DNA from: Liolophura sinensis
Lineage: Eukaryota; Mollusca; Polyplacophora; Chitonida; Chitonidae
Length of the DNA stretch: 60,000 nt
Direction of reading: 5' to 3'
Assembly (NCBI RefSeq): GCF_032854445.1
Contig: NC_088302.1
Location: 16,241,338 to 16,301,337 of the forward strand
The translations under genes and the position numbers were made by a program. A model generated the notes under the pieces. It searched no databases. It was given only the letters and a program-made list of their open reading frames with translations, and was not told where the DNA came from. Shown here in pieces: positions 54,501-55,755 of the stretch; within the stretch, counting starts at the first letter, position 1, and each line of letters begins with the position of its first letter.

Positions 54501-55755
54501 ACATGTACTGTAAATCTTGAACATTTTCAACTTCAAAAGCACTTTTTTCAGTGGAATTGAATCTTACAAGATAAAAATGAGGCTAAAATGATCTGTTTGT
54601 ATCACTTAAACATGCAAGTTTTCAGGAAAATATACAAATTATTTCTTTACACCCATAGTTCTCTCAGAATGTTTTCAAAATATTGGTCACAGAAGAGGTG
54701 GAAAAGGTTGAAGTATTAGGGTGATATGAATATTTTTATACATGACACAAAGCTCACCCACATGTACATGATAGACTTCAAAATAGCAATCCATGTTAAA
54801 TATAAATCTTAAGTGGACATTAACAAGAAGCTGAACGCATTAACATATCATGTATATATATGACTATGTATGTAGCCATGCTAATTTCATCATGCTCAAG
54901 GTCCAGTATACATAGCGAAGGCCAAGCTCCAGGAGAAACCGAGAAATTCATTGTTAGAGATCCAACATGGCTTCCTCTACAAGTTACCATTAAAACAAGC
55001 AGGTTTCCTCCAAATCACCTAAACATATGATCTATTGCTTACAATCGTTTATGATTTATGATTACACAGTGCTACATACATACATATTACAGTCCCATGT
55101 TCGATGTATGCCGTTATCAGTACAATACATGCATAGGTTGATAGCAGACCTTCCCAGCTAACATTGAACTGAACTCTCAGGATGTTTGAACAGATATAAT
55201 GGATGCATGCATAAGTATAATGGATTAAGAGTAATTATTTATTTATTGGATTGGTGTTTTACACCATACGCAAGAATATTTCACTTATATGCCGCACCCA
55301 GCATAATGGTGGGAGGAAACTGGGTCAAAGTAATTAAAGCTGAACATTTTGTGGCACATCTACAGCTAAGATAACAAAAAAATACTGACAATTAACTGTA
55401 TATTGTATGTATACCTGTTCCAGGTCCAGAATAATTGTTGCTTCAAGTGAGATTGTAGGTCAGCAAATCCCTCATTGTAAATGTTGTATCTTGAAGTACT
55501 TTGCCAATGCGTTGCACGGTCTCCGTCGATCATGTCTTGGGGTGTGTGAGTTGCATTATCACAAAATAATATCTCTCTGTCACCAGCAGGTAATCCGGTT
55601 TGACTGTTCAACCTGTAAATCTCCCTGTCATAAGATCCGCAAGTGATGTTGGCAGATATCTTTTTGTTCAAAGCAACGTTCACAGCATTAATACCATCGG
55701 TTTTTTCTAACTTGCTGAAAAATATTAAAACTGACAACAACAGTGTCAGTTTCAT
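1797..55755 (-). CDS. Laminin subunit alpha, alpha3/5 (LanA)-like, 42 exons, 3' end outside window
   Basis: Laminin alpha chains are secreted, trimerise with beta and gamma chains through a coiled coil, polymerise in basement membranes through LN domains and bind integrin/dystroglycan through C-terminal LG domains. Approximate residue layout seen here: signal peptide 1-20; LN to 245; five LE to 525; LF/IVb-like 526-715; LE 716-920; L4 923-1086; LE 1090-1445; coiled coil 1450-2045; LG1 2045-2210; LG2 2220-2390; LG3 starts about 2395. All 42 exons have GT and AG borders and compatible phases; each is listed separately. The IVb-like domain (CPC..GCD transition, '[19 protein letters not shown]') resembles the alpha5 IVb module, and LG domains exclude beta/gamma. 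Oddities: an apparent one-base deletion in exon 1, microexons in LN, a short LEa run, LG2 without its usual cysteines, and tandemly copied splice junctions. The 3' part (rest of LG3, LG4-5, stop) is not in the window. Confidence 0.95.
2277..2545 (-). repeat. SINE family A, near full length
   Basis: It carries the (ATTT)n tail, core and a tRNA-related head with 'GAGCTTGAACTCACAGC' (minus-strand B box GAGTTCAAGCTC). Confidence 0.82.
2652..2790 (-). CDS. Laminin alpha exon 41: LG2 end
   Basis: This 139-nt exon is phase 2 to 0. '[20 protein letters not shown]' aligns with the LG 'FxGCLRDLxY' motif, but phenylalanine is leucine and the cysteine is aspartate. No partner cysteine follows, so LG2 seems to have lost its disulfide. 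The donor is CAG|GTAAAG. Confidence 0.87.
3729..3759. repeat. Poly-A run in intron 40
   Basis: About 30 consecutive A on the plus strand (T in the transcript) sit a dozen bases from the exon 40 donor. The length is prone to sequencing error. Confidence 0.9.
3773..3942 (-). CDS. Laminin alpha exon 40: LG2 middle
   Basis: This 170-nt exon is phase 0 to 2. '[20 protein letters not shown]' and '[18 protein letters not shown]' are LG2 strands. The donor is TCTGC|GTAAGA. A run of about 30 A (plus strand) lies 12 bp inside the next intron. Confidence 0.85.
4310..5090. repeat. Dispersed repeat with internal ~155-bp direct duplication
   Basis: 'GGAAAATGGCTATCT...AAAATGGACAAATGTGAGTC...TATGTATCCACCAAAAATTA' occurs at 4697-4790 and again at 4848-4950. 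Its start ('CCCAGAGGGTGCCAGTGATG') also resembles 26345-26470. Class unknown. Confidence 0.6.
4615..4646 (+). repeat. G-rich tract, quadruplex-forming motif
   Basis: Four runs of 4 to 7 G separated by single T lie on the plus strand, which is the template strand for laminin. Confidence 0.75.
5442..5805 (-). repeat. Dispersed repeat family C, long copy
   Basis: It shares 'ACCACCAGCCTTTGGCAAG', 'CTTATCGTAACCA' and 'GTCCAAGGCTGGG' blocks with 8622-8905 and, in part, 11758-11895. Its tail resembles family A ('TTTACGCCATATCCAAGAAT'), so it may be an older related SINE. Confidence 0.6.
5827..6231 (-). CDS. Laminin alpha exon 39: LG1 end and LG2 start
   Basis: This 405-nt exon is phase 0. '[20 protein letters not shown]' is the FxGCxxN motif ending LG1, with a CC pair downstream. 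LG2 follows: '[20 protein letters not shown]', '[16 protein letters not shown]' and 'NDGKWYM'. Confidence 0.95.
6472..6546. repeat. (TA)n microsatellite
   Basis: About 36 uninterrupted TA units lie in laminin intron 38. Confidence 0.97.
7200..7344 (-). CDS. Laminin alpha exon 38: LG1 middle
   Basis: This 145-nt exon is phase 2 to 0. '[11 protein letters not shown]' and '[15 protein letters not shown]' match the LG strand 'LYVGGLPxG'. The acceptor is ATTATCAG and the donor GAG|GTAAAT. Confidence 0.93.
7702..8143 (-). CDS. Laminin alpha exon 37: end of coiled coil and first half of LG1
   Basis: This 442-nt exon is phase 1 to 2. About 60 helical residues are followed by a linker '[20 protein letters not shown]' and LG1 strands 'GLLLFAED', '[16 protein letters not shown]' and 'ENQWAKVEA'. 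This coil-to-G junction is specific to alpha chains. Confidence 0.95.
8288..8535 (-). repeat. SINE family A, near full length
   Basis: It runs from the (TTTA)n tail through 'AAGAACATTTCACTTACATG' to the head 'GTTTCGAACTCACAGCAACT'. Confidence 0.82.
8622..8905 (-). repeat. Dispersed repeat family C copy
   Basis: 'CCATACTCTAGGATTTTGAC', 'AAACCACTGGCCTTTGGCAA' and 'CTTATTGTGACCAAGGCATT', with the minus-strand end 'CAGTTTCAATCCCGGCC' (B-box-like). Confidence 0.62.
8903..9050 (-). repeat. SINE family A, head-truncated
   Basis: It matches the family tail and core to 'GCAGGTTGCTGGCAGACCTT' and then stops. Confidence 0.75.
9531..9710 (-). repeat. SINE family A, internally deleted
   Basis: The tail 'AGAATATTTCACTTATTTCA' is joined directly to the head part 'GAGAGGAAGCCAGCAT', ending 'CTCGGCCAGAGGCCAC'. 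Confidence 0.7.
9735..9923 (-). CDS. Laminin alpha exon 36: coiled coil
   Basis: This 189-nt exon is phase 1 to 1. '[20 protein letters not shown]' and '[13 protein letters not shown]' are coiled coil. The donor is AAAT|GTAAGA. Confidence 0.9.
10636..10761 (-). CDS. Laminin alpha exon 35: coiled coil
   Basis: This 126-nt exon is phase 1 to 1. '[20 protein letters not shown]' and '[19 protein letters not shown]' have heptad spacing. The acceptor is TTGTCAG and the donor AGAG|GTATAT. Confidence 0.9.
11286..11450 (+). repeat. Dispersed repeat family D, copy 1
   Basis: 'AGAGAAATAATTTGCA', 'TTTTATGAAGCTTGC' and 'AAATTCCACT' blocks are shared with 12789-12960, and inverted with 50030-50215. Class unknown. 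Confidence 0.55.
11465..11709 (-). CDS. Laminin alpha exon 34: coiled coil
   Basis: This 245-nt exon is phase 2 to 1. '[20 protein letters not shown]' and '[20 protein letters not shown]' are strongly helical. The acceptor is ATTTCAG and the donor TCAG|GTAAGG. Confidence 0.9.
11758..11895 (-). repeat. Dispersed repeat family C fragment
   Basis: 'TTTTTGACTTACATGACAAT', 'CAATGACCTTTGGCAAAGAA' and 'CTGACTTGTACACCATACAG' match family C. Confidence 0.55.
11906..12190 (-). repeat. SINE family B, degraded copy
   Basis: It shares 'GCTTGGGGTTTAAC', 'CAATTTTTCAGTCATGTGAT' and 'GCCATTATACTG'-type segments with other family B copies, with insertions and loss of the tRNA head. Confidence 0.6.
12233..12430 (-). 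repeat. SINE family B, head-truncated copy
   Basis: It matches the tail and body of family B up to the 'CTGCTTCACTGAGACGACTT' segment. The tRNA head is missing and replaced by unrelated sequence. Confidence 0.7.
12789..12960 (+). repeat. Dispersed repeat family D, copy 2
   Basis: 'TTCTGAGAGAACTATAGAGG' through 'AGTTTTATGAAGCTTGCATC' matches copy 1 and is the reverse complement of the 50090-50160 segment. Confidence 0.55.
13308..13515. mobile_element. MITE-like element, ~210 bp, copy 1
   Basis: The ends are 'GGCTGATCCTGCAAAGCC' and 'TTTGTGGAATCAGCC', imperfect terminal inverted repeats. The interior has subterminal 'TTTTGACTAAAATCAGAAAT'. Related copies lie at 14306 and 17424. Confidence 0.6.
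14306..14512. mobile_element. MITE-like element, copy 2
   Basis: The ends are 'GGCTGATTCCACAAAA' and 'CTTTGTGGATTCTGCC'. It shares 'CACCTCATCAGTGTGATCTT' and 'GACAAATGTGT' with the copy at 17424. Confidence 0.62.
14564..14702 (-). CDS. Laminin alpha exon 33: coiled coil
   Basis: This 139-nt exon is phase 1 to 2. '[20 protein letters not shown]' and '[13 protein letters not shown]' continue the coiled coil. The donor is CAGAG|GTGAGC. Confidence 0.88.
15303..15455 (+). repeat. SINE family A, opposite orientation, abutting exon 32 donor
   Basis: It reads on the plus strand 'GGTCATGGGTTTCCCCCGGG', 'CATTACGCTGGACGCTGTCC', 'CACCAATGGTGTAAATGAATAAA'-like tail. Its end is within about ten bases of the exon 32 splice donor. 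Confidence 0.8.
15465..15654 (-). CDS. Laminin alpha exon 32: coiled coil
   Basis: This 190-nt exon is phase 0 to 1. '[20 protein letters not shown]' and '[12 protein letters not shown]' lead to a proline-rich break, '[12 protein letters not shown]'. The donor G|GTACCATC lies within about ten bases of a family A SINE tail. Confidence 0.88.
15783..16146. repeat. 32-bp minisatellite, about 11 units
   Basis: The unit is TAAGTAAAAATTACTGTCAT ACACCTTACATG. Adjoining units create CTTACATGTAAG, a 12-bp palindrome carrying GTAAG donor-like cores. It lies in intron 31, about 130 bp upstream of exon 32. Confidence 0.92.
16441..16500 (-). repeat. Tandem copy of exon 31 donor
   Basis: 'TTACCTGTGTGGT' occurs at 16441 and 16480, 39 bp apart, with similar flanks ('ACATTGTGG'/'TACTGTGGA'). 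The duplication places two donors in the same frame. Confidence 0.8.
16484..16633 (-). CDS. Laminin alpha exon 31: coiled coil, two in-frame donors
   Basis: This 150-nt exon is phase 0: '[20 protein letters not shown]' to 'DALLQTTQ'. A second donor 39 bp downstream (ACCACACAG|GTAAGC, exon end 16445) would add 13 residues in frame ([13 protein letters not shown]). The inner donor GTAATC is the weaker match to consensus, so the longer form may be the main one. Confidence 0.88.
16938..17069 (-). CDS. Laminin alpha exon 30: coiled coil
   Basis: This 132-nt exon is phase 0. '[20 protein letters not shown]' continues the coiled coil. The acceptor is ATTACAG and the donor CAG|GTGGGT. Confidence 0.9.
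17424..17644. mobile_element. MITE-like element, copy 3
   Basis: The ends are 'GGTCGATTCCTCAAAGCC' and 'GCTTTGTGGAATCGTCC'. The interior 'CACCTCATCAGTATTATCTT' and 'TTTTGACTTAAGTCAGAAAT' match copies 1 and 2. Confidence 0.62.
18093..18269 (-). CDS. Laminin alpha exon 29: coiled coil
   Basis: This 177-nt exon is phase 0. '[20 protein letters not shown]' and '[14 protein letters not shown]' are helical and cysteine-free. The flanks are AACAG and TCT|GTAAGT. Confidence 0.9.
18536..18798 (-). CDS. Laminin alpha exon 28: start of coiled coil (domain II)
   Basis: This 263-nt exon is phase 1 to 0. '[18 protein letters not shown]' contains the CxxC pair that in laminins links the three chains at the top of the coiled coil; heptad-like sequence follows. 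The donor is AGG|GTCAGT. Confidence 0.93.
19500..19649 (-). CDS. Laminin alpha exon 27: last full LE repeat
   Basis: This 150-nt exon is phase 1 to 1. '[20 protein letters not shown]', '[20 protein letters not shown]' and 'TGC' form the last full LE before the coiled coil. Confidence 0.95.
19650..21136. other. Laminin intron 26
   Basis: AT-rich unique-looking sequence. No exon, RNA gene or clear repeat was recognised. Confidence 0.55.
21137..21295 (-). CDS. Laminin alpha exon 26: LE repeat
   Basis: This 159-nt exon is phase 1 to 1. '[20 protein letters not shown]' and '[16 protein letters not shown]' form an LE repeat; the loop '[10 protein letters not shown]' lacks the usual GRxC glycine-arginine. 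Confidence 0.93.
21930..22135. mobile_element. Second MITE-like element with internal duplication
   Basis: The ends 'AGGAGCCCGTTTTACAACG' and 'CGTTTTGTGAAACGGTGCCT' are inverted repeats. The interior holds two copies of a 'CCAG..CTGTA.ATAATAAGT.GCCA.GGTAACTA.GTGC' unit about 67 bp apart. Confidence 0.62.
22257..22400 (-). CDS. Laminin alpha exon 25: LE repeat
   Basis: This 144-nt exon is phase 1 to 1. '[20 protein letters not shown]' and '[19 protein letters not shown]' form one LE repeat. The acceptor is TTGTAG and the donor GAAG|GTTTGT. Confidence 0.94.
22600..22735 (+). repeat. SINE family A, opposite orientation, partial
   Basis: 'GTGGGTTTCCCCAGGC', 'CATGGTGTAAGAGACACATT' and the tail 'CAAGTAAATAAATAAA' match the family's 3' half. 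Confidence 0.75.
23154..23350 (-). CDS. Laminin alpha exon 24: LE repeats
   Basis: This 197-nt exon is phase 2 to 1. '[13 protein letters not shown]', '[20 protein letters not shown]' and '[19 protein letters not shown]' show LE. It joins directly to exon 23 in phase, so the repeat copies between them need not be spliced in. Confidence 0.95.
23590..24636 (-). repeat. ~126-bp tandem array copied from exon 23 3' end and donor, about 8 units
   Basis: Each unit contains (minus strand) 'TGTCCATGTTATGTGTCAGG', 'GGGACAGTCACCTGTC' and 'GACAGGTGGGTGACATC', i.e. half an LE repeat plus its donor. The units end near 24504, 24378, 24251, 24126, 23997, 23871, 23743 and 23614; the last has a degenerate GCGAGT donor. 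Using a 98-nt unit as an exon would break the frame. Confidence 0.9.
24637..24811 (-). CDS. Laminin alpha exon 23: LE repeats; seed of the 126-bp tandem array
   Basis: This 175-nt exon is phase 1 to 2. '[19 protein letters not shown]', '[20 protein letters not shown]' and '[14 protein letters not shown]' are LE. Its last ~95 nt plus donor (GACAG|GTGGGTGACATC) recur about eight times downstream in the intron (23590-24636). Confidence 0.95.
25425..25566 (-). CDS. Laminin alpha exon 22: LE after L4 and next LE start
   Basis: This 142-nt exon is phase 0 to 1. '[11 protein letters not shown]', then '[20 protein letters not shown]' and 'LNCRDNTEG' are canonical LE (CxCNGHSxxCdpxTGxCxxCxxNTxG). It uses a less common but legitimate GTCAGT donor. 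Confidence 0.96.
26190..26325 (-). repeat. SINE family A, head-truncated
   Basis: 'TTTGATTGTTGTTTAACACC', 'TATGACAGCGGCCAGCATTA' and 'GGCAGAGCCTGGGGGAAACC' match the core. Confidence 0.78.
26914..27022 (-). CDS. Laminin alpha exon 21: L4 end and resumed LE half
   Basis: This 109-nt exon is phase 2 to 0. '[16 protein letters not shown]' matches the 'VExCxCPxGYxGxSCExC' sequence that follows L4 domains. Confidence 0.95.
27587..27855 (-). repeat. SINE family A, full length
   Basis: The tail, core and complete tRNA-like head are present (minus strand: 'AGTTAGTTAGCGCACTAGTG', 'GTGAGTTCAAGCCCAGC'). Confidence 0.85.
27940..28430 (-). CDS. Laminin alpha exon 20: laminin IV type A (L4) domain
   Basis: This is the largest exon here: 491 nt, phase 0 to 2. 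It holds nearly the whole L4 globule: '[20 protein letters not shown]' (xYWxxPxxFLGdkvxxYGG), '[10 protein letters not shown]', and the closing '[20 protein letters not shown]' followed by '[18 protein letters not shown]' (LTEegWxxxdGxxxsRexFmxxLxxxxxxxIra). Confidence 0.96.
29005..29110 (+). repeat. SINE family A head fragment, opposite orientation
   Basis: 'CAATGACCCAGCAGGCCCTC', 'GTGAATTCAAGTCCAACTCA' and 'GATTTCCTCTCCGG' are the 5' tRNA-like half on the plus strand; core and tail are missing. Confidence 0.72.
29209..29349 (-). CDS. Laminin alpha exon 19: LE repeat 9 end and the LE half that precedes L4
   Basis: This 141-nt exon is phase 0 to 0. '[17 protein letters not shown]' ends an LE repeat and '[16 protein letters not shown]' is the half repeat into which the L4 domain is inserted, as in other alpha chains. 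The donor is CAG|GTACAA. Confidence 0.93.
29350..31818. other. Laminin intron 18
   Basis: About 2.5 kb of AT-rich sequence with a T/G-rich plus strand at 29850-30300. No exon, SINE or RNA gene was recognised. Confidence 0.55.
31819..32031 (-). CDS. Laminin alpha exon 18: LE repeat 8 and first half of LE repeat 9
   Basis: This 213-nt exon is phase 0 to 0. '[20 protein letters not shown]', '[17 protein letters not shown]' and '[16 protein letters not shown]' show two consecutive LE repeats, ending at 'GQCPCK' before GTGGGT. Confidence 0.95.
32280..32605 (-). repeat. SINE family B copy
   Basis: The GAGTGAGTGAGTCAGTGCTTGG...ATATGACGACGAAGGAATCC... body matches, with most of the tRNA head (up to about 32600). 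It sits in intron 17. Confidence 0.8.
33178..33314 (-). CDS. Laminin alpha exon 17: LE repeat 7
   Basis: This 137-nt exon is phase 1 to 0. It runs '[19 protein letters not shown]', '[19 protein letters not shown]' and 'ADGC', with standard LE cysteine spacing. Confidence 0.95.
33897..33912 (+). repeat. G homopolymer-rich tract
   Basis: GGTGGGTGGGGGGGGGGGGG on the plus strand, in intron 16. Confidence 0.85.
34976..35181 (-). CDS. Laminin alpha exon 16: IVb to LEb transition, LE repeat 6
   Basis: This 206-nt exon is phase 2 to 1. '[20 protein letters not shown]' then '[20 protein letters not shown]' has the same order as alpha5 (xxxxFCxxxxxSLSxxxxxGxxPCGC). '[20 protein letters not shown]' completes the LE repeat. 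Confidence 0.94.
35299..35320 (+). repeat. Poly-G run
   Basis: About 20 consecutive G on the plus strand in intron 15; the length is uncertain in any assembly. Confidence 0.9.
36556..36680 (-). repeat. SINE family A, 3' fragment
   Basis: 'TTGATTGGTACTTTAGGTGG', 'AATATTTCACTTATACGATG' and 'CATTATGGTGGGAGGAA' match the tail and core. Confidence 0.78.
36955..37095 (-). repeat. SINE family A, 3' part
   Basis: 'TATTTGATTGGTGTTTTATG', 'AATATTTCACTAATACGACA' and 'CACAGGTTGCTGTCAGACCT' match. Confidence 0.8.
37356..37459 (-). CDS. Laminin alpha exon 15: LF/IVb-like domain, end
   Basis: This 104-nt exon is phase 0 to 2. '[20 protein letters not shown]' parallels the 'LDYVLVVPExxYxxxxL' strand that closes IVb in alpha3/5 chains. 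The donor is GTGGA|GTAAGT. Confidence 0.9.
37552..37752. repeat. ~70-bp tandem repeat, 3 units
   Basis: 'TTGTAACAGCATATACAAGA TCCAGTACCACCATTTAGTG' and following bases recur three times in intron 14, about 95 bp upstream of exon 15. Confidence 0.88.
38293..38432 (-). CDS. Laminin alpha exon 14: LF/IVb-like domain
   Basis: This 140-nt exon is phase 1 to 0. '[16 protein letters not shown]' has the paired cysteines seen in the alpha5 IVb module (...CPHGYGCRxLV...), followed by '[17 protein letters not shown]'. Confidence 0.9.
38560..38700. repeat. GTAGACAAACAGACAA-type tandem repeat
   Basis: Degenerate units of about 14-18 bp built from ACAAGTAGACAA and AACAGAC lie in intron 13. Confidence 0.85.
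39223..39346 (-). CDS. Laminin alpha exon 13: LF/IVb-like domain
   Basis: This 124-nt exon is phase 0 to 1. '[20 protein letters not shown]' and '[18 protein letters not shown]' match the beta-sandwich pattern of LF/IVb domains (xFxVPxxxxxxYxLVxRYxxxxxxxxxVxV). Confidence 0.9.
39807..39942 (-). CDS. Laminin alpha exon 12: LE5 to LF/IVb transition
   Basis: This 136-nt exon is phase 2 to 0. '[19 protein letters not shown]' corresponds to the 'GYFFPDLHHxxxExE' passage where LE repeats of beta and alpha3/5 chains run into the LF/IVb domain. The acceptor is the short TTATAG and the donor GAT|GTGAGT. Confidence 0.9.
40141..40328 (-). repeat. Two extra tandem copies of exon 11 3' end and donor
   Basis: Units of about 86-88 bp carry (minus) 'TCTGGTCAGTGTACCTGTAA', 'GTCAGTGTAACAG|GTAAGT' and similar; donors are at 40243 and 40155. 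One copy still reads '[18 protein letters not shown]'; the other has substitutions. Confidence 0.88.
40329..40437 (-). CDS. Laminin alpha exon 11: LE repeat 5, first part
   Basis: This 109-nt exon is phase 1 to 2. '[16 protein letters not shown]' and '[16 protein letters not shown]' form LE5. The 3' part and its donor (GACAG|GTAAGTCATC) are copied twice more in the following intron, at about 40240-40300 and 40150-40215. Confidence 0.93.
41199..41351 (-). CDS. Laminin alpha exon 10: LE repeat 4
   Basis: This 153-nt exon is phase 1 to 1. It runs from '[16 protein letters not shown]' through '[20 protein letters not shown]' and 'FYNLTSG', an almost complete LE repeat on one exon. The acceptor is ACTCAG and the donor AACG|GTGAGT. 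Confidence 0.95.
41660..41890 (-). repeat. SINE family A copy
   Basis: It has the tail 'TTTATTTCATTGAAGCTTTA', core 'CATTATGGCGGATATAAATT' and the end 'GCATTGGTGAGAAGCTCTTG', with a small deletion before the head. Confidence 0.78.
42003..42108 (-). CDS. Laminin alpha exon 9: LE repeat 3
   Basis: This 106-nt exon is phase 0 to 1. '[20 protein letters not shown]' and '[15 protein letters not shown]' are textbook LE loop c/d residues (GRRCDxCxPGFYxL). Confidence 0.95.
42328..42570 (-). repeat. SINE family A copy
   Basis: 'TTGATTGGTGTTTTACGCCA', 'AATATTTCACTTATACGATG' and 'GAGGAAGCCAGCATGAGCTC' are present; the head is diverged. Confidence 0.8.
43217..43389 (-). CDS. Laminin alpha exon 8: LE repeat 2 end and LE repeat 3 start
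   Basis: This 173-nt exon is phase 1 to 0. '[16 protein letters not shown]' completes LE2 and '[12 protein letters not shown]' opens LE3. Its acceptor segment AAATTGTGTTTGGCACAG is the seed of the large tandem array at 43390-44800. Confidence 0.92.
43390..44800 (-). repeat. 58-bp tandem array seeded by exon 8 acceptor, about two dozen units
   Basis: The unit (plus) is TGTGCCAAACACAATTTGAC AAACAAGACTCGGTCACACATCACACATG... The minus strand AAATTGTGTTTGGCACAGG is identical to the real exon 8 acceptor. About 14 units keep CAG; others read CAAAC and lose it. The units nearest the exon are longer, diverged versions. Confidence 0.92.
45319..45450 (-). CDS. Laminin alpha exon 7: LE repeat 2, first part
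   Basis: This 132-nt exon is phase 1 to 1. It starts '[14 protein letters not shown]' and contains '[13 protein letters not shown]', the LE loop pattern (CxxCxxNTxGxxC) that completes in exon 8. The acceptor is TTGCAG. Confidence 0.93.
45625..45895 (-). repeat. SINE family A, full length
   Basis: Tail, core and head are intact to 'GCTGGCACGCTAATCACTTC AGCCACAGAGGC', whose minus strand is a tRNA-like A-box region. Confidence 0.83.
46154..46346 (-). CDS. Laminin alpha exon 6: end of LN and LE repeat 1
   Basis: This 193-nt exon is phase 0 to 1. '[19 protein letters not shown]' is the standard LN-to-LE linker (HYYxIxDIxxxGxCxCYGHA). LE1 cysteines follow in C-x-C...C...CVC...C..C spacing up to 'DIPCE'. 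Confidence 0.93.
46425..46790. repeat. Diverged direct duplication, ~200-bp units
   Basis: 'GTAATTTA..CACA', 'GGA.CATCCTC.TTGTGC' and 'AAACTTCAG...AATAC' blocks recur in the same order at about 46485-46600 and 46650-46790. Confidence 0.5.
49540..49890 (-). repeat. SINE family B copy
   Basis: It has a (GAGT)n tail, full body and a tRNA-like head ending 'GCTCCCGAAGCGGACGCTCT ACCAACTG'. It lies in intron 5, sense to laminin. Confidence 0.82.
50030..50215 (-). repeat. Dispersed repeat family D, inverted copy
   Basis: 'AAGCTTCATAAAACTATGCA' and 'GATAGTTCTCTCAGAATG' are inverted with respect to copies 1 and 2. A partial relative occurs at about 54655-54720. Confidence 0.55.
50563..50820 (-). repeat. 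SINE family A, near full length
   Basis: 'TTGATTGGTGTTTTACACCG' to 'GCGCCGGGCTGGCATGCTCG' matches the family. It lies about 35 bp inside the intron after exon 5. Confidence 0.82.
50856..50933 (-). CDS. Laminin alpha exon 5: last LN strand
   Basis: This 78-nt, phase 0 exon reads '[18 protein letters not shown]', matching the 'FTxARYxRLRL' strand near the end of LN domains. The donor is TTT|GTAAGT. A family A SINE begins about 35 bp into the following intron. Confidence 0.85.
50934..52143. other. Laminin intron 4
   Basis: AT-rich. 51340-51490 has ends resembling the 21930 MITE ('AGTTTTGTGAAACTGGCTTC'). Nothing coding recognised. Confidence 0.5.
52144..52173 (-). CDS. Laminin alpha exon 4: 30-nt microexon ([10 protein letters not shown]), tentative
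   Basis: The sequence AACTTCAG|GTG...TAT|GTAAGT encodes ten residues in phase 0 with strong splice sites. The residues look like an LN beta strand leading into '[10 protein letters not shown]' of exon 5. The call rests on splice signals, phase and fit to the LN fold. Confidence 0.6.
52859..53235. repeat. Inverted repeat with ~55-bp arms
   Basis: The left arm (52875-52918) 'GGGAGTTTCGAGTTCGAATT CTTTTATTGCTAAAGG' pairs with the right arm (53181-53225) 'CTACAAAAGAGTTCGAACTC GAAACTCCCC'. The loop is about 265 bp; it looks like a foldback/MITE. No coding content. Confidence 0.72.
53633..53647 (-). CDS. Laminin alpha exon 3: 15-nt microexon (AKNSI), tentative
   Basis: The sequence TTATTTCAG|GCAAAAAATTCCATA|GTAAGTCATG gives five codons in phase 0 between two consensus splice sites. 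It extends the LN strand after 'SILNEI'. It is called only from splice signals and phase, so a transcript is needed; skipping it keeps the frame. Confidence 0.5.
53896..54129 (-). CDS. Laminin alpha exon 2: LN domain core
   Basis: This exon is 234 nt, phase 0 to 0. It starts '[20 protein letters not shown]' and includes '[12 protein letters not shown]', the canonical LN motif (RPGxxxLxxSxDGxxxxPW), then '[20 protein letters not shown]'. The acceptor is CACACAG at 54130-54131 and the donor ATT|GTAAGT. A second CAG nine bases inside the exon would delete three codons if used. Confidence 0.93.
54121..54520 (-). repeat. ~55-bp tandem array with copied exon 2 acceptor
   Basis: 'ACCATTCAGATTCATATGCA CATGTACTGTAAATCTTGAACC' recurs about six times. 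At 54443-54475 the exon 2 boundary (TTGTTATACACACAGGTATTTCAGGTGGAA on the minus strand, in two pieces) is duplicated; its frame meets TGA after about 15 codons. Confidence 0.87.
54521..55414. other. Laminin intron 1, part nearest exon 1
   Basis: It contains a family D fragment near 54655-54720 and a SINE A fragment at 55223-55345; the rest is AT-rich with no exon. Confidence 0.55.
55223..55345 (-). repeat. SINE family A, 3' fragment
   Basis: 'TTATTGGATTGGTGTTTTAC', 'AATATTTCACTTATATGCCG' and 'TAATGGTGGGAGGAAACTGG' lie in intron 1, close to exon 1. Confidence 0.78.
55415..55755 (-). CDS. Laminin alpha exon 1: signal peptide and first half of LN, with frameshift
   Basis: The start is the ATG at 55755: it opens a hydrophobic signal peptide ([13 protein letters not shown]) followed by an LN start ([16 protein letters not shown]) and the typical '[12 protein letters not shown]' stretch. 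The frame that encodes this runs into non-LN residues after 'GFADL'. The conserved LN strand '[14 protein letters not shown]' is present in another frame just downstream and ends exactly at a CAG|GTATAC donor. One base seems missing near 55456. With it the exon would be 342 nt and end in phase 0, matching exon 2 (GAA TTT CAG GTG). Confidence 0.9.

Noticed and set aside
54060-54502. Overlapping open frames with repeated MNLNGGK-like peptides
   Set aside because: They arise from the 55-bp array and have no start context or splice support.
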